Assembly (NCBI GenBank): GCA_019115615.1
Contig: DXDE01000118.1
Location: 1 to 47,395, forward strand
Direction: 5' to 3'
Length of the DNA: 47,395 bases
Source: Candidatus Agathobaculum merdavium
Lineage (GTDB): Bacteria; Bacillota; Clostridia; Oscillospirales; Butyricicoccaceae
Shown piece by piece: positions 1 through 9,954 of this stretch. The notes under the pieces are model-generated. The model did not search any database, had not been told where the DNA came from, and saw only the letters and a list, made by a program, of their open reading frames with translations. Within the stretch, counting starts at the first letter, position 1; each line of letters opens with the position of its first letter. Position numbers and translations under genes: made by a program.

Positions 1-170
1 ACCGGATAAAGGATGCTGGTCGTTTTGATAATCAGGTCGGCCACGCCCATCTCATCCGTTGTCATCATGCCGGTATAGAACCGCAGCATGAGGATCACAA
101 GGATTTTGGAGCTGAACGTGCCGATCGCAAAGATAAAAGTGTTGCTTAGAAGGCGTTTATATTGATTCAT
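1..170 (-). CDS. Lipopolysaccharide/polysaccharide flippase-like membrane protein, N-terminus only (truncated by window edge)
   Basis: Reverse-strand reading from ATG at 170 gives MNQYKRLLSNTFIFAIGTFSSKILVILMLRFYTGMMTTDEMGVADLIIKTTSILYP, typical of the MATE/MOP-type polysaccharide exporter N-terminus; start abuts the stop/start boundary with the PAP2 gene. Confidence 0.7.
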   Translation of the reverse strand, partial: MNQYKRLLSNTFIFAIGTFSSKILVILMLRFYTGMMTTDEMGVADLIIKTTSILYP

Positions 171-743
171 TCAGGAGCCCTTTCTCAGCCGGACAGTATG
201 AAAGAGGTCATCAGCGCGGTCGGTCAGCCATGCGCCGATAAGACCGCACAGGATGCCGAGCAGCAGGCCGGCCAAAACATCGGTCGGGTAGTGCACACTG
301 GCGTAAAGACGGGAAAAGGCGATGAGAGCAGCCAGTACATAGGCCAGTGCGCCGGATTTCCGATGGAAAAACCAGAGTGCAGTCGCTGCCGCAAAAGAAG
401 AAAGGGTATGCCCGGAAGGGAAGGACCACTGGTCGCCCGGATCAAGCAGGGCAGTCAGCTCGTGATGCGTCACAAAGGGACGCGGGCGCATGATCCATTG
501 CTTGAGCCATACGTTTCCGATCAACAGGCCGATCAGCATGGCAACCAGCATAGCGGCACCCGCACGACGCGTCTTACGGAAGAAAAGCAGCACGATTGCC
601 AGAACAATCCAGACTGCGCCGGCATTGCCAATCAGCGAAAAGAATTTCCAGACGGTGTCGGACATTCCACCGCGCCAGCGCGAAGCGATTTCAAGCAGGA
701 TATCATAGTCAAAGGACCGAATAATATCAAGCAGTACCTCCAT
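171..743 (-). CDS. PAP2-family phosphatase (undecaprenyl-diphosphatase-like)
   Basis: Motifs KQWIMRPRPF, PSGHT and RLYASVHYPTDVLAG in a multi-TM protein. Confidence 0.9.
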   Translation of the reverse strand: MEVLLDIIRSFDYDILLEIASRWRGGMSDTVWKFFSLIGNAGAVWIVLAIVLLFFRKTRRAGAAMLVAMLIGLLIGNVWLKQWIMRPRPFVTHHELTALLDPGDQWSFPSGHTLSSFAAATALWFFHRKSGALAYVLAALIAFSRLYASVHYPTDVLAGLLLGILCGLIGAWLTDRADDLFHTVRLRKGS

Positions 744-770
744 CTAAGGCACCCCCTTTTCCGGCGGAAC

Positions 771-1970
771 TTAGTAAGCGTTGTTTTCGTTGCCGCTTGC
801 GCGGTCAATGCGGTCGACGATCAGTGCGATCGCCTGATCGCCGGTGACATTGGTCGCCGTACCAAAGCTGTCCTGCGAGAAGTGCAGCGCGATAATCAGC
901 TGCTGCATCGGATCGGTGAAGCCAAGCATCGAGGTGATCAGGCCGAGCGCCGCCATAACACCACCGCCGGGTACGCCCGGGGCTGCGACCATGGTCACAC
1001 CGAGCATCATAATAAAGGGGGCGAACATGGCAAGCGTGGGGGAAATACCGCTGGCGATCATAATGCCCATAGAACCAAGGACGAGGCAAATCGTATCACC
1101 GTTGAGGTTGATGGTAGCGCAAAGCGGTACGACAAAGTCGGCAACGTCCTCGTTAACGTCGTTATTATAGGCGCAGTTGAGTGCAACCGGGATTGTCGAA
1201 GCCGAAGACTGGGTGCCCAGTGCAGTAAAATAAGCGGGTACGACGTTTTTGATGCTCTTGAAGTGGTTCTTGCGGCACACAATGCTGGCCAGACCAAACT
1301 GGGAGGCAATATAAAGCAGCTGCAGCACAATGATGATGATATACAGCGAAGCAAACATCTTAATCGTTGCAAACAGACGGCCCTCGGCCGCAATATTGCA
1401 GAACAGACCGGCAATATGCACAGGGATCAGCGGGATGATAATGTGCTTGAGGACGGCCGCAACGATCTTCTGGAGATCGCGGCAGACATCCAGCAGGGAA
1501 GAGCCACGCAGGTTGGCCATACCAATGCCCAGCACAAAAGAGAGCACCAGAGCGGTCATAACGCCGAAGACGGGGGTGATCTCGATCGTGAAGAACGGTT
1601 CAAACGCATTGCTTTCCAGAACATCGCCTGTGATCGGCTGGATCAGCATGGGGAGCGCTGCACGGCCGATGAAATAGGTCAGAAAGCCGGAGACAACGGT
1701 CGTGCCATAGGCGAGCAGCAGGGTGATACCGAACAGACGGTTTGCCTTTTTGCCGAGTTCCGCCATGCCAACCGTTACAAACGACAGGATGATCAGCGGG
1801 ATCATAAAGGTCAGGAAGTTAGAAAAGAGTGATGTGAATGTCGCAAAAGCACGCACGATGGCGATAAAGCCGGTCGAATCCGCGATGCCGAACCAGCCAC
1901 CGCAAAGGCCGATCAATGTACCGGCGACGATGCCGATGATCAGACGAATCAATAATCCCAGTTGTTTCAC
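771..1970 (-). CDS. Dicarboxylate/amino acid:cation symporter (DAACS family)
   Basis: 399 aa hydrophobic protein with APGVPGGGVMAALGL and conserved C-terminal TNVTGDQAIALIVDRIDR motif. Confidence 0.88.
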   Translation of the reverse strand: MKQLGLLIRLIIGIVAGTLIGLCGGWFGIADSTGFIAIVRAFATFTSLFSNFLTFMIPLIILSFVTVGMAELGKKANRLFGITLLLAYGTTVVSGFLTYFIGRAALPMLIQPITGDVLESNAFEPFFTIEITPVFGVMTALVLSFVLGIGMANLRGSSLLDVCRDLQKIVAAVLKHIIIPLIPVHIAGLFCNIAAEGRLFATIKMFASLYIIIIVLQLLYIASQFGLASIVCRKNHFKSIKNVVPAYFTALGTQSSASTIPVALNCAYNNDVNEDVADFVVPLCATINLNGDTICLVLGSMGIMIASGISPTLAMFAPFIMMLGVTMVAAPGVPGGGVMAALGLITSMLGFTDPMQQLIIALHFSQDSFGTATNVTGDQAIALIVDRIDRASGNENNAY

Positions 1971-2066
1971 GAGTATTTTCTCCTCTTTTTACAGTATACC
2001 TATTACTATATCAGATTGCTGCTATATTCGCAAGTCAGCCGCACTGGGAAAAAATTAAAATACCCC

Positions 2067-2095
2067 TTGACAACTGCGCGGACAGCGGCTAATAT
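2067..2095 (+). promoter_or_regulatory. Sigma-A-type promoter for leu operon (TTGACA-N17-TAATAT)
   Basis: Hexamers at 2067-2072 and 2090-2095, immediately upstream of T-box leader. Confidence 0.6.
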
Positions 2096-2104
2096 AATAA
2101 CATA

Positions 2105-2377
2105 TTGCAAAAGGTGATGAACGGGTAAAGTAACCGTATCCCTGTCCGCAGAGAGCTGCCGGTTGGTGTAAGGCAGCGTCAGGAGCCGGTGAAACTCGCC
2201 CGGGAGCGGTCCGCTGAAAGCCATTCGGCCGGTAGGAGGGAACGGATGCCCACCGTTACAGGGGCGGCGCATTGTTTGATGCGCGATGAGTGGCCGTGCT
2301 TTTGCATGGCAACAAGAGTGGTACCGCGGAGTTTACGCTTCGTCTCTTAATTTTGATTAAGGGACGAAGCTTTTTTT
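2105..2377 (+). promoter_or_regulatory. T-box leader (tRNA-Leu responsive) upstream of leuACDB
   Basis: GAGAGCTG-type stem I element (~2150), candidate CTC specifier at 2195-2197 followed by G, T-box AGAGTGGTACCGCGGAG (2315-2331; UGGU fits discriminator A), then intrinsic terminator. Confidence 0.9.
2337..2377 (+). terminator. T-box regulated intrinsic terminator
   Basis: CTTCGTCTCTTAA-TTTTGA-TTAAGGGACGAAG followed by T7. Confidence 0.88.
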
Positions 2378-2419
2378 GTCCCTGTACACGCCAAATGATA
2401 AGAAAGTGAGGACAAGAAA

Positions 2420-3928
2420 ATGGCAAGAACAATTCGGATTTTTGACACGACCCTGCGCGATGGTGAGCAGTCTCCCGGCTGCAGCATGAACCTGAACGAA
2501 AAAATCGAGGTTGCAAAGCAGCTGGAAGCACTGAAAGTGGATATCATCGAGGCAGGTTTTGCCGCGTCCTCGCCCGGCGACGCAGCAGCGATTGCGGCGA
2601 TTGCAGATAATGTGCATGGTTCGACGATCTGCTCGCTGGCACGCTGCATGGAAAAGGATATTGAGGCGGCATACAATTCCATCCGCCGTGCGCAGTCTGC
2701 ACGCATCCATACCTTCCTTGCAACATCGCCGGTACATATGGAATATAAGCTCAAGATGACGCCGGATGAGGTTATCGAGTCGGTAGCACACAATGTTGCA
2801 TATGCTAAGAAGTTTTGCGAGGATGTGGAATTCTCCGCAGAGGACGCGTGCCGCTCGGATATGGATTTCCTGTGCCGTGTGTTCGAGACTGCCATCAAGG
2901 CAGGCGCTACGACGCTGAATATCCCGGACACGGTGGGCTACATGATCCCCGAAGAGTATGCCGCGCGCATCCGTTATCTGCGCGAGCATACTGAAGGCAT
3001 CGAGAACGTTGTCCTGTCCTGCCACATGCACAATGACCTCGGCATGGCGGTTGCCAACTCGCTGGCAGGCGTGGAAGCCGGCATCGACCAGATCGAATGT
3101 ACGATTAACGGCATTGGCGAGCGCGCAGGCAATGCTTCGATGGAAGAGTGTGTCATGGCGCTCAACACCCGCAAGGATCTGTTCGGTGTGCAGTGCAATA
3201 TCGATACCCATCAGATTTACCGTGCTAGCCGCATGATCCAGACGATCACCGGTGTTTCGGTCGCCCCGACCAAGCCGATCGTCGGCGCGAACGCCTTTGC
3301 ACATGAGGCGGGCATCCACCAGCATGGTGTCATGGCCAACAAGGAAACCTACGAGATCATGACGCCTGAGTCGGTCGGTATTCCGAAGAACGCCATCGTG
3401 CTGGGCAAGCACTCCGGCCGTCATGCGTTCGAAGACCGTCTGCGTGAGCTGGGCTATACGCTCGATAAGGAGAAGCTCGACAAGACCTTCGAGAAGTTCA
3501 AGGCGCTGGCTGACAAGAAAAAGGTCATCAAGGACCGCGACCTCGAAGCATTGGTCGGTGCCGTTCCGGTTTCCGGCGAGGAGCGCTACACGCTTGACCG
3601 CTTTGTCATCAACTCCGGCAACACCATCACCTCTACCGCAGTTATCCGCGTCAAGAAGGGCGACGAGATGTTCGAACGTGCTGCGGTTTCCGACGGCCCG
3701 ATCAACGCGGCATTCCGCGCGATCAACAAGATCGTCGACAAGGATGTTGTACTGGAGGATTACACGCTGCGTTCTATGACCGATGGCGAAGACGCGCAGG
3801 CAGAAGCGATCGCGAAGATCAGCATTGACGGCAGCGATATTGTCACTGGCCGTGGCGTATCGACCGACGTGATCGAGGCATCCATCAAGGCCTATATCAA
3901 CGGCATCAACAAGTATTTCATCGACTGA
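2420..3928 (+). CDS. leuA: 2-isopropylmalate synthase
   Basis: IRIFDTTLRDGEQSPGCSM, HMHNDLGMAVANSLAG, GKHSGRHAF motifs; 502 aa; followed by leuCDB. Confidence 0.95.
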   Translation: MARTIRIFDTTLRDGEQSPGCSMNLNEKIEVAKQLEALKVDIIEAGFAASSPGDAAAIAAIADNVHGSTICSLARCMEKDIEAAYNSIRRAQSARIHTFLATSPVHMEYKLKMTPDEVIESVAHNVAYAKKFCEDVEFSAEDACRSDMDFLCRVFETAIKAGATTLNIPDTVGYMIPEEYAARIRYLREHTEGIENVVLSCHMHNDLGMAVANSLAGVEAGIDQIECTINGIGERAGNASMEECVMALNTRKDLFGVQCNIDTHQIYRASRMIQTITGVSVAPTKPIVGANAFAHEAGIHQHGVMANKETYEIMTPESVGIPKNAIVLGKHSGRHAFEDRLRELGYTLDKEKLDKTFEKFKALADKKKVIKDRDLEALVGAVPVSGEERYTLDRFVINSGNTITSTAVIRVKKGDEMFERAAVSDGPINAAFRAINKIVDKDVVLEDYTLRSMTDGEDAQAEAIAKISIDGSDIVTGRGVSTDVIEASIKAYINGINKYFID

Positions 3929-3949
3929 GGGCAGGAGGAAACAACCGTT

Positions 3950-5212
3950 ATGGGCATGACAATGACGCAAAAGATCCTCGCGAAGCACGCGGGGCTGGAA
4001 AGCGTTTGCGCAGGGCAGCTGATCGAAGCGAATGTCGATCTGACGCTGGCCAACGATATCACTGGTCCGGTTGCCATCCGCGAGATGGAGAAGGCGGGCT
4101 TCGATAAGGTGTTTGACAACACCAAGATCGCGCTCGTTATGGATCATTTTGCACCGAATAAGGACATCAAATCCGCCGAGCAGTGCCTCGAATGCCGTGA
4201 ATTTTCCAAAAAGCATGGCATCGTCAACTTCTTTGACGTTGGCAGCATGGGCATCGAGCATGCGCTGCTGCCGGAAAAAGGCCTGACCGCGCCGGGCGAG
4301 CTGATTATCGGCGCGGACAGCCACACCTGCACCTACGGTGCGCTGGGTGCATTCTCGACCGGCGTTGGCTCGACCGACCTTGCTGCCGGCATGGCGACGG
4401 GCAAGGCGTGGTTCAAGGTGCCGAGTGCGATTAAGTTCGTGCTGACCGGCAAGCTGAACCCGTGGGTGTCCGGCAAGGACGTGATCCTGCACATCATCGG
4501 CAAGATCGGCGTGGATGGCGCGCTGTACAAGTCGATGGAGTTTGTCGGTGAGGGCGTTTCGTCCCTGTCGATGGACGACCGCTTTACGATTTGCAACATG
4601 GCGATCGAAGCGGGCGCAAAGAACGGCATTTTCCCGGTCGACGACAAGACCATGGATTATATCAAGGATCGCGTCCATCGCGCCGTGACCGCCTTTGAGG
4701 CAGATGCCGACGCGGAGTACGAGCAGACGATCGAGATCGACCTGTCCGCCTTGAAGCCGACGGTAGCCTGCCCGCACCTGCCGGAGAACACCAAGACGAT
4801 CGACGAGCTGGGACACATCGAGATCCAGCAGTCGGTGATCGGTTCGTGCACCAACGGCCGTATTGACGATATGCGAGTCGCGGCCGAGATCCTCAAGGGA
4901 CGCAAGGTAAATCCGAATGTGCGTACCATCATCATTCCTGCAACGCAGGAGGTTTATCTCCAGTGCATCGAGGAAGGTCTGGCCAAGATCTTCATTCAGG
5001 CGGGCGCGATCGTTTCCACCCCGACCTGTGGTCCGTGTCTGGGCGGCCATATGGGTATTCTGGCGCATGGTGAGAAGTCGATTTCGACCACCAACCGCAA
5101 TTTTGTCGGCCGCATGGGACATATTTCCTCGGAAATCTATCTGGCAAGCCCGGCAGTGGCCGCGGCGAGCGCGGTTGCGGGCTATATCTGCGCGCCGGAC
5201 GAGCTGAAGTAA
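3950..5212 (+). CDS. leuC: 3-isopropylmalate dehydratase large subunit
   Basis: [42 protein letters not shown] Fe-S cluster motifs. Confidence 0.96.
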   Translation: MGMTMTQKILAKHAGLESVCAGQLIEANVDLTLANDITGPVAIREMEKAGFDKVFDNTKIALVMDHFAPNKDIKSAEQCLECREFSKKHGIVNFFDVGSMGIEHALLPEKGLTAPGELIIGADSHTCTYGALGAFSTGVGSTDLAAGMATGKAWFKVPSAIKFVLTGKLNPWVSGKDVILHIIGKIGVDGALYKSMEFVGEGVSSLSMDDRFTICNMAIEAGAKNGIFPVDDKTMDYIKDRVHRAVTAFEADADAEYEQTIEIDLSALKPTVACPHLPENTKTIDELGHIEIQQSVIGSCTNGRIDDMRVAAEILKGRKVNPNVRTIIIPATQEVYLQCIEEGLAKIFIQAGAIVSTPTCGPCLGGHMGILAHGEKSISTTNRNFVGRMGHISSEIYLASPAVAAASAVAGYICAPDELK

Positions 5213-5228
5213 GGGAGGAAACAGTACC

Positions 5229-5720
5229 ATGAACGCAAAAGGCAGAGTTTTCAAGTACGGGGATAACGTCGACACCGACGTTATCATTCCCGCACGTTAC
5301 TTAAATATTGCAGACCCTAAGGAACTGGCGACCCACGCGATGGAGGACATCGATGCGGAGTTCGTTAAAAAAATGCACCCGGGCGATATCGTCGTGGCAA
5401 CCCGCAACTTTGGCTGCGGCTCGTCGCGCGAACATGCGCCGCTTGTGCTGCGGGAGAATGGCGTATCCTGTGTCATTGCCTCATCCTTTGCGCGCATCTT
5501 CTACCGCAATGCAATCAATATCGGTCTGCCGATCCTTGAGTGTGAGGCGGCGGCGAACGCGATCGAGGATGGCGATATCGTGTCTGTCGATTTCGATACC
5601 GGTGTGATCACCAACGAGACCAAGAATGAAACCTATCAGGCGGCGGCTTTCCCGCCGTTCATCCAGAGCATCATCAAGGCGGGCGGCCTGCTGAAGTCGC
5701 TCAAGGAAAGAGGGGAATAA
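5229..5720 (+). CDS. leuD: 3-isopropylmalate dehydratase small subunit
   Basis: [24 protein letters not shown] motifs; 163 aa. Confidence 0.96.
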   Translation: MNAKGRVFKYGDNVDTDVIIPARYLNIADPKELATHAMEDIDAEFVKKMHPGDIVVATRNFGCGSSREHAPLVLRENGVSCVIASSFARIFYRNAINIGLPILECEAAANAIEDGDIVSVDFDTGVITNETKNETYQAAAFPPFIQSIIKAGGLLKSLKERGE

Positions 5721-5723
5721 GCG

Positions 5724-6800
5724 ATGCAGTACAATATTGCGGTCGTCAAGGGCGACGGCATCGGCCCCGAGATCGTCACCGAGGCGATGAAGGTGCTCGA
5801 TAAGGTTGGCGAAAAGTTTGGCCATCAGTTTAATTATACGGAAGTGCTCGCGGGCGGCTGCTCGATCGACGTAAACGGCATCCCGCTGACCGATGAGACC
5901 ATTGAAATCTGCAAGAATGCGGATTCCGTGCTGCTCGGTGCGGTCGGCGGCCCGAAGTGGGACGATGTTCCTTCCGAAAAGCGCCCGGAGAAGGCGCTGC
6001 TCGGCCTGCGCGCAGCGCTCGGTCTGTTCGTCAACCTGCGTCCTGCGCAGATGCACAAGGCGCTGGCGGACGCCTGTCCGATCAAGCCCGAGATCATCGG
6101 GGATGGCTTTGATATCCTCGTCTGCCGCGAGCTGACCGGCGACGTATACTTCGGCAAACATTACCGCCGCGAGAGCGACAAGGGCTGGGGCGAAGTCGGC
6201 GCGGATGATATGAATTATTCGGCGTTTGAGGTTGAGCGCATCGGCCGCCGTGCTTTTGAAATGGCGATGAAGCGGAATAAGAAGGTTTGCTCGGTCGATA
6301 AGGCGAATGTGCTGGAGACCAGCCGCGTCTGGCGCGAAACCATGCACCGCATCAAGGATGAATATCCCGAGGTTGAGTACTCGGATATGTACGTCGATAA
6401 CTGCGCAATGCAGCTCGTGCGCAACCCGGGGCAGTTCGATGTGATCGTAACCGGCAACCTGTTCGGTGATATTCTTTCGGACGAGGCTTCCATGATTACC
6501 GGCTCGATCGGCATGCTGCCTTCGGCTTCGATGAATGAAACCGGAAAGGGCATGTACGAGCCGATCCACGGCTCGGCGCCCGATATTGCGGGCAAGGGGA
6601 TTGCCAATCCGATTGCGACCATCCTGTCCTGCGCGATGATGCTGCGCTATTCCTTCGGCCTGATGGCTGAGGCGGACGCGATCGAAAACGCGGTTGAAAA
6701 AGTGCTCGACGCTGGCCACCGCACGGCGGACATTGCTGCTAAGGGCGAAAAGGTGCTGTCCACCAGTGAGATGGGCGCACTGATTCTGGCCGAAATTTGA
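5724..6800 (+). CDS. leuB: 3-isopropylmalate dehydrogenase
   Basis: VVKGDGIGPEIV, NLFGDILSDEASMITGSIGMLPSAS, PIHGSAPDIAGKGIANP motifs. Confidence 0.96.
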   Translation: MQYNIAVVKGDGIGPEIVTEAMKVLDKVGEKFGHQFNYTEVLAGGCSIDVNGIPLTDETIEICKNADSVLLGAVGGPKWDDVPSEKRPEKALLGLRAALGLFVNLRPAQMHKALADACPIKPEIIGDGFDILVCRELTGDVYFGKHYRRESDKGWGEVGADDMNYSAFEVERIGRRAFEMAMKRNKKVCSVDKANVLETSRVWRETMHRIKDEYPEVEYSDMYVDNCAMQLVRNPGQFDVIVTGNLFGDILSDEASMITGSIGMLPSASMNETGKGMYEPIHGSAPDIAGKGIANPIATILSCAMMLRYSFGLMAEADAIENAVEKVLDAGHRTADIAAKGEKVLSTSEMGALILAEI

Positions 6801-6816
6801 ATAAGGCTATGTGCTG

Positions 6817-6860
6817 AAAGGAGATGCCGCAAATGCGCGGCATCTCCTTTCCCTTTCCCC
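6817..6860 (+). terminator. Intrinsic terminator of leu operon
   Basis: AAAGGAGATGCCGC-AAATGC-GCGGCATCTCCTTT, 14-bp perfect stem, pyrimidine-rich tail. Confidence 0.75.
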
Positions 6861-6891
6861 TCATATAATGAAAGGGGAGGTGAGCGCTCGC

Positions 6892-7215
6892 ATGGAGCAG
6901 ATCCTGCAATATGTTAAAACGGATTATGCGATCCTTGTGGCTGTCCTTTATTGCTTGGGACGGGTACTTAGATCGATCAATAAGTTTCCAAACCAGTTTA
7001 TCCCACTTGCCTTGACGGGATGTGGTGTCCTGCTTGCGTGCCTGTCGGCTGCTTCTCGCAGTGGGGACTATGCGAACTGGGCAGCTGCGCTGTTCGACGG
7101 CGTGGTACAGGGCATCCTCTGCACAGGGCTGTCGGTTTATCTGAATGAAATACTCTCGAATTTGGGAGGCGGAAGCTGTACATGTCGGAAAAAGGATGAC
7201 AAAACGGAAGAATGA
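6892..7215 (+). CDS. Holin-like small membrane protein (phage holin family)
   Basis: RBS AAAGGGGAGG before ATG 6892; MEQILQYVKTDYAILVAVLYCLGRVLRSINKFPNQFIPLALTGCGVLLACL resembles clostridial phage-type holins. Confidence 0.65.
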   Translation: MEQILQYVKTDYAILVAVLYCLGRVLRSINKFPNQFIPLALTGCGVLLACLSAASRSGDYANWAAALFDGVVQGILCTGLSVYLNEILSNLGGGSCTCRKKDDKTEE

Positions 7216-7247
7216 TGCAAAAGTCAGGCGAAATGCCTGACTTTTTG
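7216..7247 (+). terminator. Intrinsic terminator
   Basis: AAAAGTCAGGC-GAAAT-GCCTGACTTTTT. Confidence 0.8.
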
Positions 7248-7286
7248 CACGCATTTACCAGAAAAACAGTTTTACAGTGCATAGGG

Positions 7287-7315
7287 TTGAGATTTTACGG
7301 AGACTGCTGTATAAT
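7287..7315 (+). promoter_or_regulatory. Sigma-A-type promoter (TTGAGA-N17-TATAAT)
   Basis: Hexamers at 7287-7292 and 7310-7315 upstream of the glycosyltransferase. Confidence 0.65.
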
Positions 7316-7374
7316 AAAATAGATTTTGAGTACCCATTGCGACAGAATGTTTGAATGAATGTAGGAGAGACAAC

Positions 7375-8109
7375 ATGAAAACCGCTTCTATTTTGGGTGT
7401 GCACTTTCATGCGGTGACGATGCAGCAGGCTGTTGAAACGGCAATGAGCCGCATCCGCGCCGGACAAAAGGGATATGTAGTCACGCCCAATCCGGAGATC
7501 GTCGACCTGTGCCGCAAGGACGACGCATATATGGGCATTGTCAACCGTGCCACGTTGGTTCTGCCGGATGGCATCGGTATCATTTATGCCGCAAAAATCC
7601 TTGGCGAGGAGCTGTGCGGCAGAGTGCCCGGCGTCGAGTTCGCCGAGCAGCTGGTTGCGGCGATGGCCAAGGAGGGCATGCGGCTGTTCTTGTTGGGGGC
7701 AAAGCCGGGCATTGCCGAGCAGGCGGGTAAAAACCTTTGCGCGAAATACCCGGGTTTGGTGCTGGCCGGCACACATGACGGCTATTTTTCCGACCCGCAG
7801 ACCGCGATCGATGCAATCAACGATTGCGGCGGCGCGGATGTGGTGTTTGTATGCCTGGGTGCGCCCAAGCAGGAGAAATTCATGGCTTCGCACATGGATG
7901 ATATTCATGCGACTTTGTTCTGCGGCCTCGGCGGTTCGCTGGACGTATTTGCGGGCGTAGCAAAACGCGCGCCCAAGATCTTTATCAAGCTGGGGCTTGA
8001 ATGGTTTTACCGGCTGCTCTGTCAGCCGTCCCGTATCGGCCGTATGATGAAGCTGCCCAAGTTCCTGCTCATCGTTATCCGTGAGCGGATGTTTGGAAAG
8101 CAGAAATAA
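7375..8109 (+). CDS. WecG/TagA/CpsF-family glycosyltransferase
   Basis: TPNPEIVDLCRKD, LPDGIGIIYAAK, RVPGVEF, LGAPKQEKFM motifs; RBS GGAG before ATG at 7375. Confidence 0.9.
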   Translation: MKTASILGVHFHAVTMQQAVETAMSRIRAGQKGYVVTPNPEIVDLCRKDDAYMGIVNRATLVLPDGIGIIYAAKILGEELCGRVPGVEFAEQLVAAMAKEGMRLFLLGAKPGIAEQAGKNLCAKYPGLVLAGTHDGYFSDPQTAIDAINDCGGADVVFVCLGAPKQEKFMASHMDDIHATLFCGLGGSLDVFAGVAKRAPKIFIKLGLEWFYRLLCQPSRIGRMMKLPKFLLIVIRERMFGKQK

Positions 8110-8229
8110 CGCATGGCTTTGCGCCGAAAACCGCTGTCATCGACTGCGGACATGTTGCAGCGAAATGGAGCGGACATGCCATAACTGCAGCACGGCCGAC
8201 GGGCTGTATATTAAAAAGAAAGGATTTTT

Positions 8230-9144
8230 ATGTTAGCATTTCGAGAGATCACAATAGAAGACAAGGCGGCGGTAGAGGAATGTGGTTCACATTACCGTTA
8301 CCACCTGTGTGAGCATTGTTTTACCGATCTGTTTATGTGGCGCAGCCACTATAACACGCAGATTTGTTTTCTGGACGGCTTCCTGCTGGTCAAGATGACG
8401 CCGATGGACGGCGGACATGACTGCTATCTCGCCCCTATCGGTGAGGGTGATTTGGGAGCGGCACTGGACGCGATCGAGCAGGACGCCGCTGCGCGCGGCA
8501 TCCCGCTGACCATTGTGTCGGTCGCGGAGCCGATGATCGAGCGCATAGAAGCGGCGCGTCCGGGCAAGTTTGCCTTTACGCATGACAACGAGGACGGCGA
8601 TGACTATATCTATCTGTCGGACAAGCTGTGCACGCTGTCAGGCAAGAAGCTGCAAAGCAAGCGCAATCTGGTCAACCGGTTTCAGGCGGCATACGAAGGC
8701 CGCTGGCGGTATGAGGATATGTCCAAGGACAATGTCAAGGATGCGTTTGGTTACCATATCCGCTGGTGCAATCAGAACGGCTGCGCGCAGAATCGCGATT
8801 TTCAGGGTGAGACCTGCGCGATCGTGCAGGCGCTGCATAACTTTGACGTGCTCGATTTGCACGGCGGTTTGCTGCTGCTGGATGATGAGGTGATCGCATT
8901 CACCTTTGGCTGCAAGGCAGAGCCGGATATGTATGTCGTGCAGATTGAAAAAGCCGACCATACGATCCCTGGTGCGTACCAGATGATCAATCAGCAGTTC
9001 GTTTTGCGGAACTGTCAGGATGTGCAATACGTCAACAGGGAAGAGGACCTTGGCCTCGAGGGACTGCGTAAGGCGAAAAAGTCCTATTACCCGGCAATGC
9101 GCGGCGTGAAATACGTTGCCGTGCCCAAGGGGGATGCGCAGTGA
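8230..9144 (+). CDS. DUF2156-type (phosphatidylglycerol lysyltransferase C-terminal-like) protein
   Basis: YRYHLCEHCFTDLFMWRSHYNT, SKRNLVNRF, LHGGLLLLDDEVIAFTFG, REEDLGLEGLRKAKKSYYP pattern. Confidence 0.82.
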   Translation: MLAFREITIEDKAAVEECGSHYRYHLCEHCFTDLFMWRSHYNTQICFLDGFLLVKMTPMDGGHDCYLAPIGEGDLGAALDAIEQDAAARGIPLTIVSVAEPMIERIEAARPGKFAFTHDNEDGDDYIYLSDKLCTLSGKKLQSKRNLVNRFQAAYEGRWRYEDMSKDNVKDAFGYHIRWCNQNGCAQNRDFQGETCAIVQALHNFDVLDLHGGLLLLDDEVIAFTFGCKAEPDMYVVQIEKADHTIPGAYQMINQQFVLRNCQDVQYVNREEDLGLEGLRKAKKSYYPAMRGVKYVAVPKGDAQ

Positions 9145-9938
9145 TCCGGCGTGCACAAAAGCAGGATATGCCGCAGATCCGACAGCTGTGGGAGACCTGC
9201 TTCCCTGATGCAGAGGGCTTCAACGATTATTTTTTTGCCCATATTTTTTCGCTGGATACCGTGCTGCTCAGTGAGGAGCAGGGCATGTTGTGCGCAATGG
9301 TGCAGATGCTGCCGTACCAGCTGATGGCAGGCGGCGAAGCGGTGGATGTCACTTATATTTACGGTGCATGCACCGATCCGGCGCATCGTCGGAAGGGACA
9401 CATGGCGCGGCTGCTGGAAGCGTCGTTCGAGATCGACCGCGCGGCGGGCAAGGCGGCGTCCACGCTGATCCCGGCGGAGCCATGGCTGTTCGATTTTTAC
9501 CGTCCGTTTGGCTATGAGCCTTTTTTCGAGGTGGATCGGCGTACGATCACGCGGACGGCGGATGGGGACCGGCCGCTGCAGCTGACGGAAGCGGATTTGC
9601 CGCAGATGGCGGCATTATATGACCGCCTTGCACCTACCTGCCATATTGGCCGCGATGCGGCATACTGGCGGATGCAGCTGGCGCTGTTTGACAATATCGG
9701 TGCTGGCGTATACGGTTGGTTTACGGATGGCGTACTGGATGGCTTCGCTTTTTGTTGGGCAAACAGCGTACAGGAAGCGTTCGGGCTGACGCCTGCCCGT
9801 GAGCAAGGATTGCTGGCAGCGCTTGGGCTTCCGGCCTGTACGGTGACGGGCTGCGGTGATACAACGGTGCTCGGCTGTATCAAATGGCATGATAAACGGG
9901 AAGCTTCCCGTGGATATATGAATCTGATGCTGAACTGA
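9141..9938 (+). CDS. GNAT-family N-acetyltransferase (Eis-like)
   Basis: YIYGACTDPAHRRKGHMARLLEA acetyl-CoA binding motif; 4-nt overlap with upstream gene. Confidence 0.85.
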   Translation: MIRRAQKQDMPQIRQLWETCFPDAEGFNDYFFAHIFSLDTVLLSEEQGMLCAMVQMLPYQLMAGGEAVDVTYIYGACTDPAHRRKGHMARLLEASFEIDRAAGKAASTLIPAEPWLFDFYRPFGYEPFFEVDRRTITRTADGDRPLQLTEADLPQMAALYDRLAPTCHIGRDAAYWRMQLALFDNIGAGVYGWFTDGVLDGFAFCWANSVQEAFGLTPAREQGLLAALGLPACTVTGCGDTTVLGCIKWHDKREASRGYMNLMLN

Positions 9939-9954
9939 AAGGTGTGACAAAACG

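Noticed and set aside
162-1832. 556-aa plus-strand ORF opposite PAP2 and DAACS genes
   Set aside because: Spans two well-supported opposite-strand genes, low-complexity Arg/Gln/His composition; antisense artefact
2357-5287. 976-aa minus-strand ORF opposite leuA/leuC
   Set aside because: Antisense shadow of GC-rich, codon-biased genes; Arg/His/Asp-rich composition with no recognisable domain, and both leuA and leuC on the other strand are unambiguous
6892-7215. Prophage remnant around the holin-like gene
   Set aside because: No integrase, lysin, structural genes or att-like repeats on either side
8146-8178. Direct repeat GCGGACATG x2 before the DUF2156 gene
   Set aside because: Only two 9-nt copies, no associated dyad or promoter arrangement; likely chance
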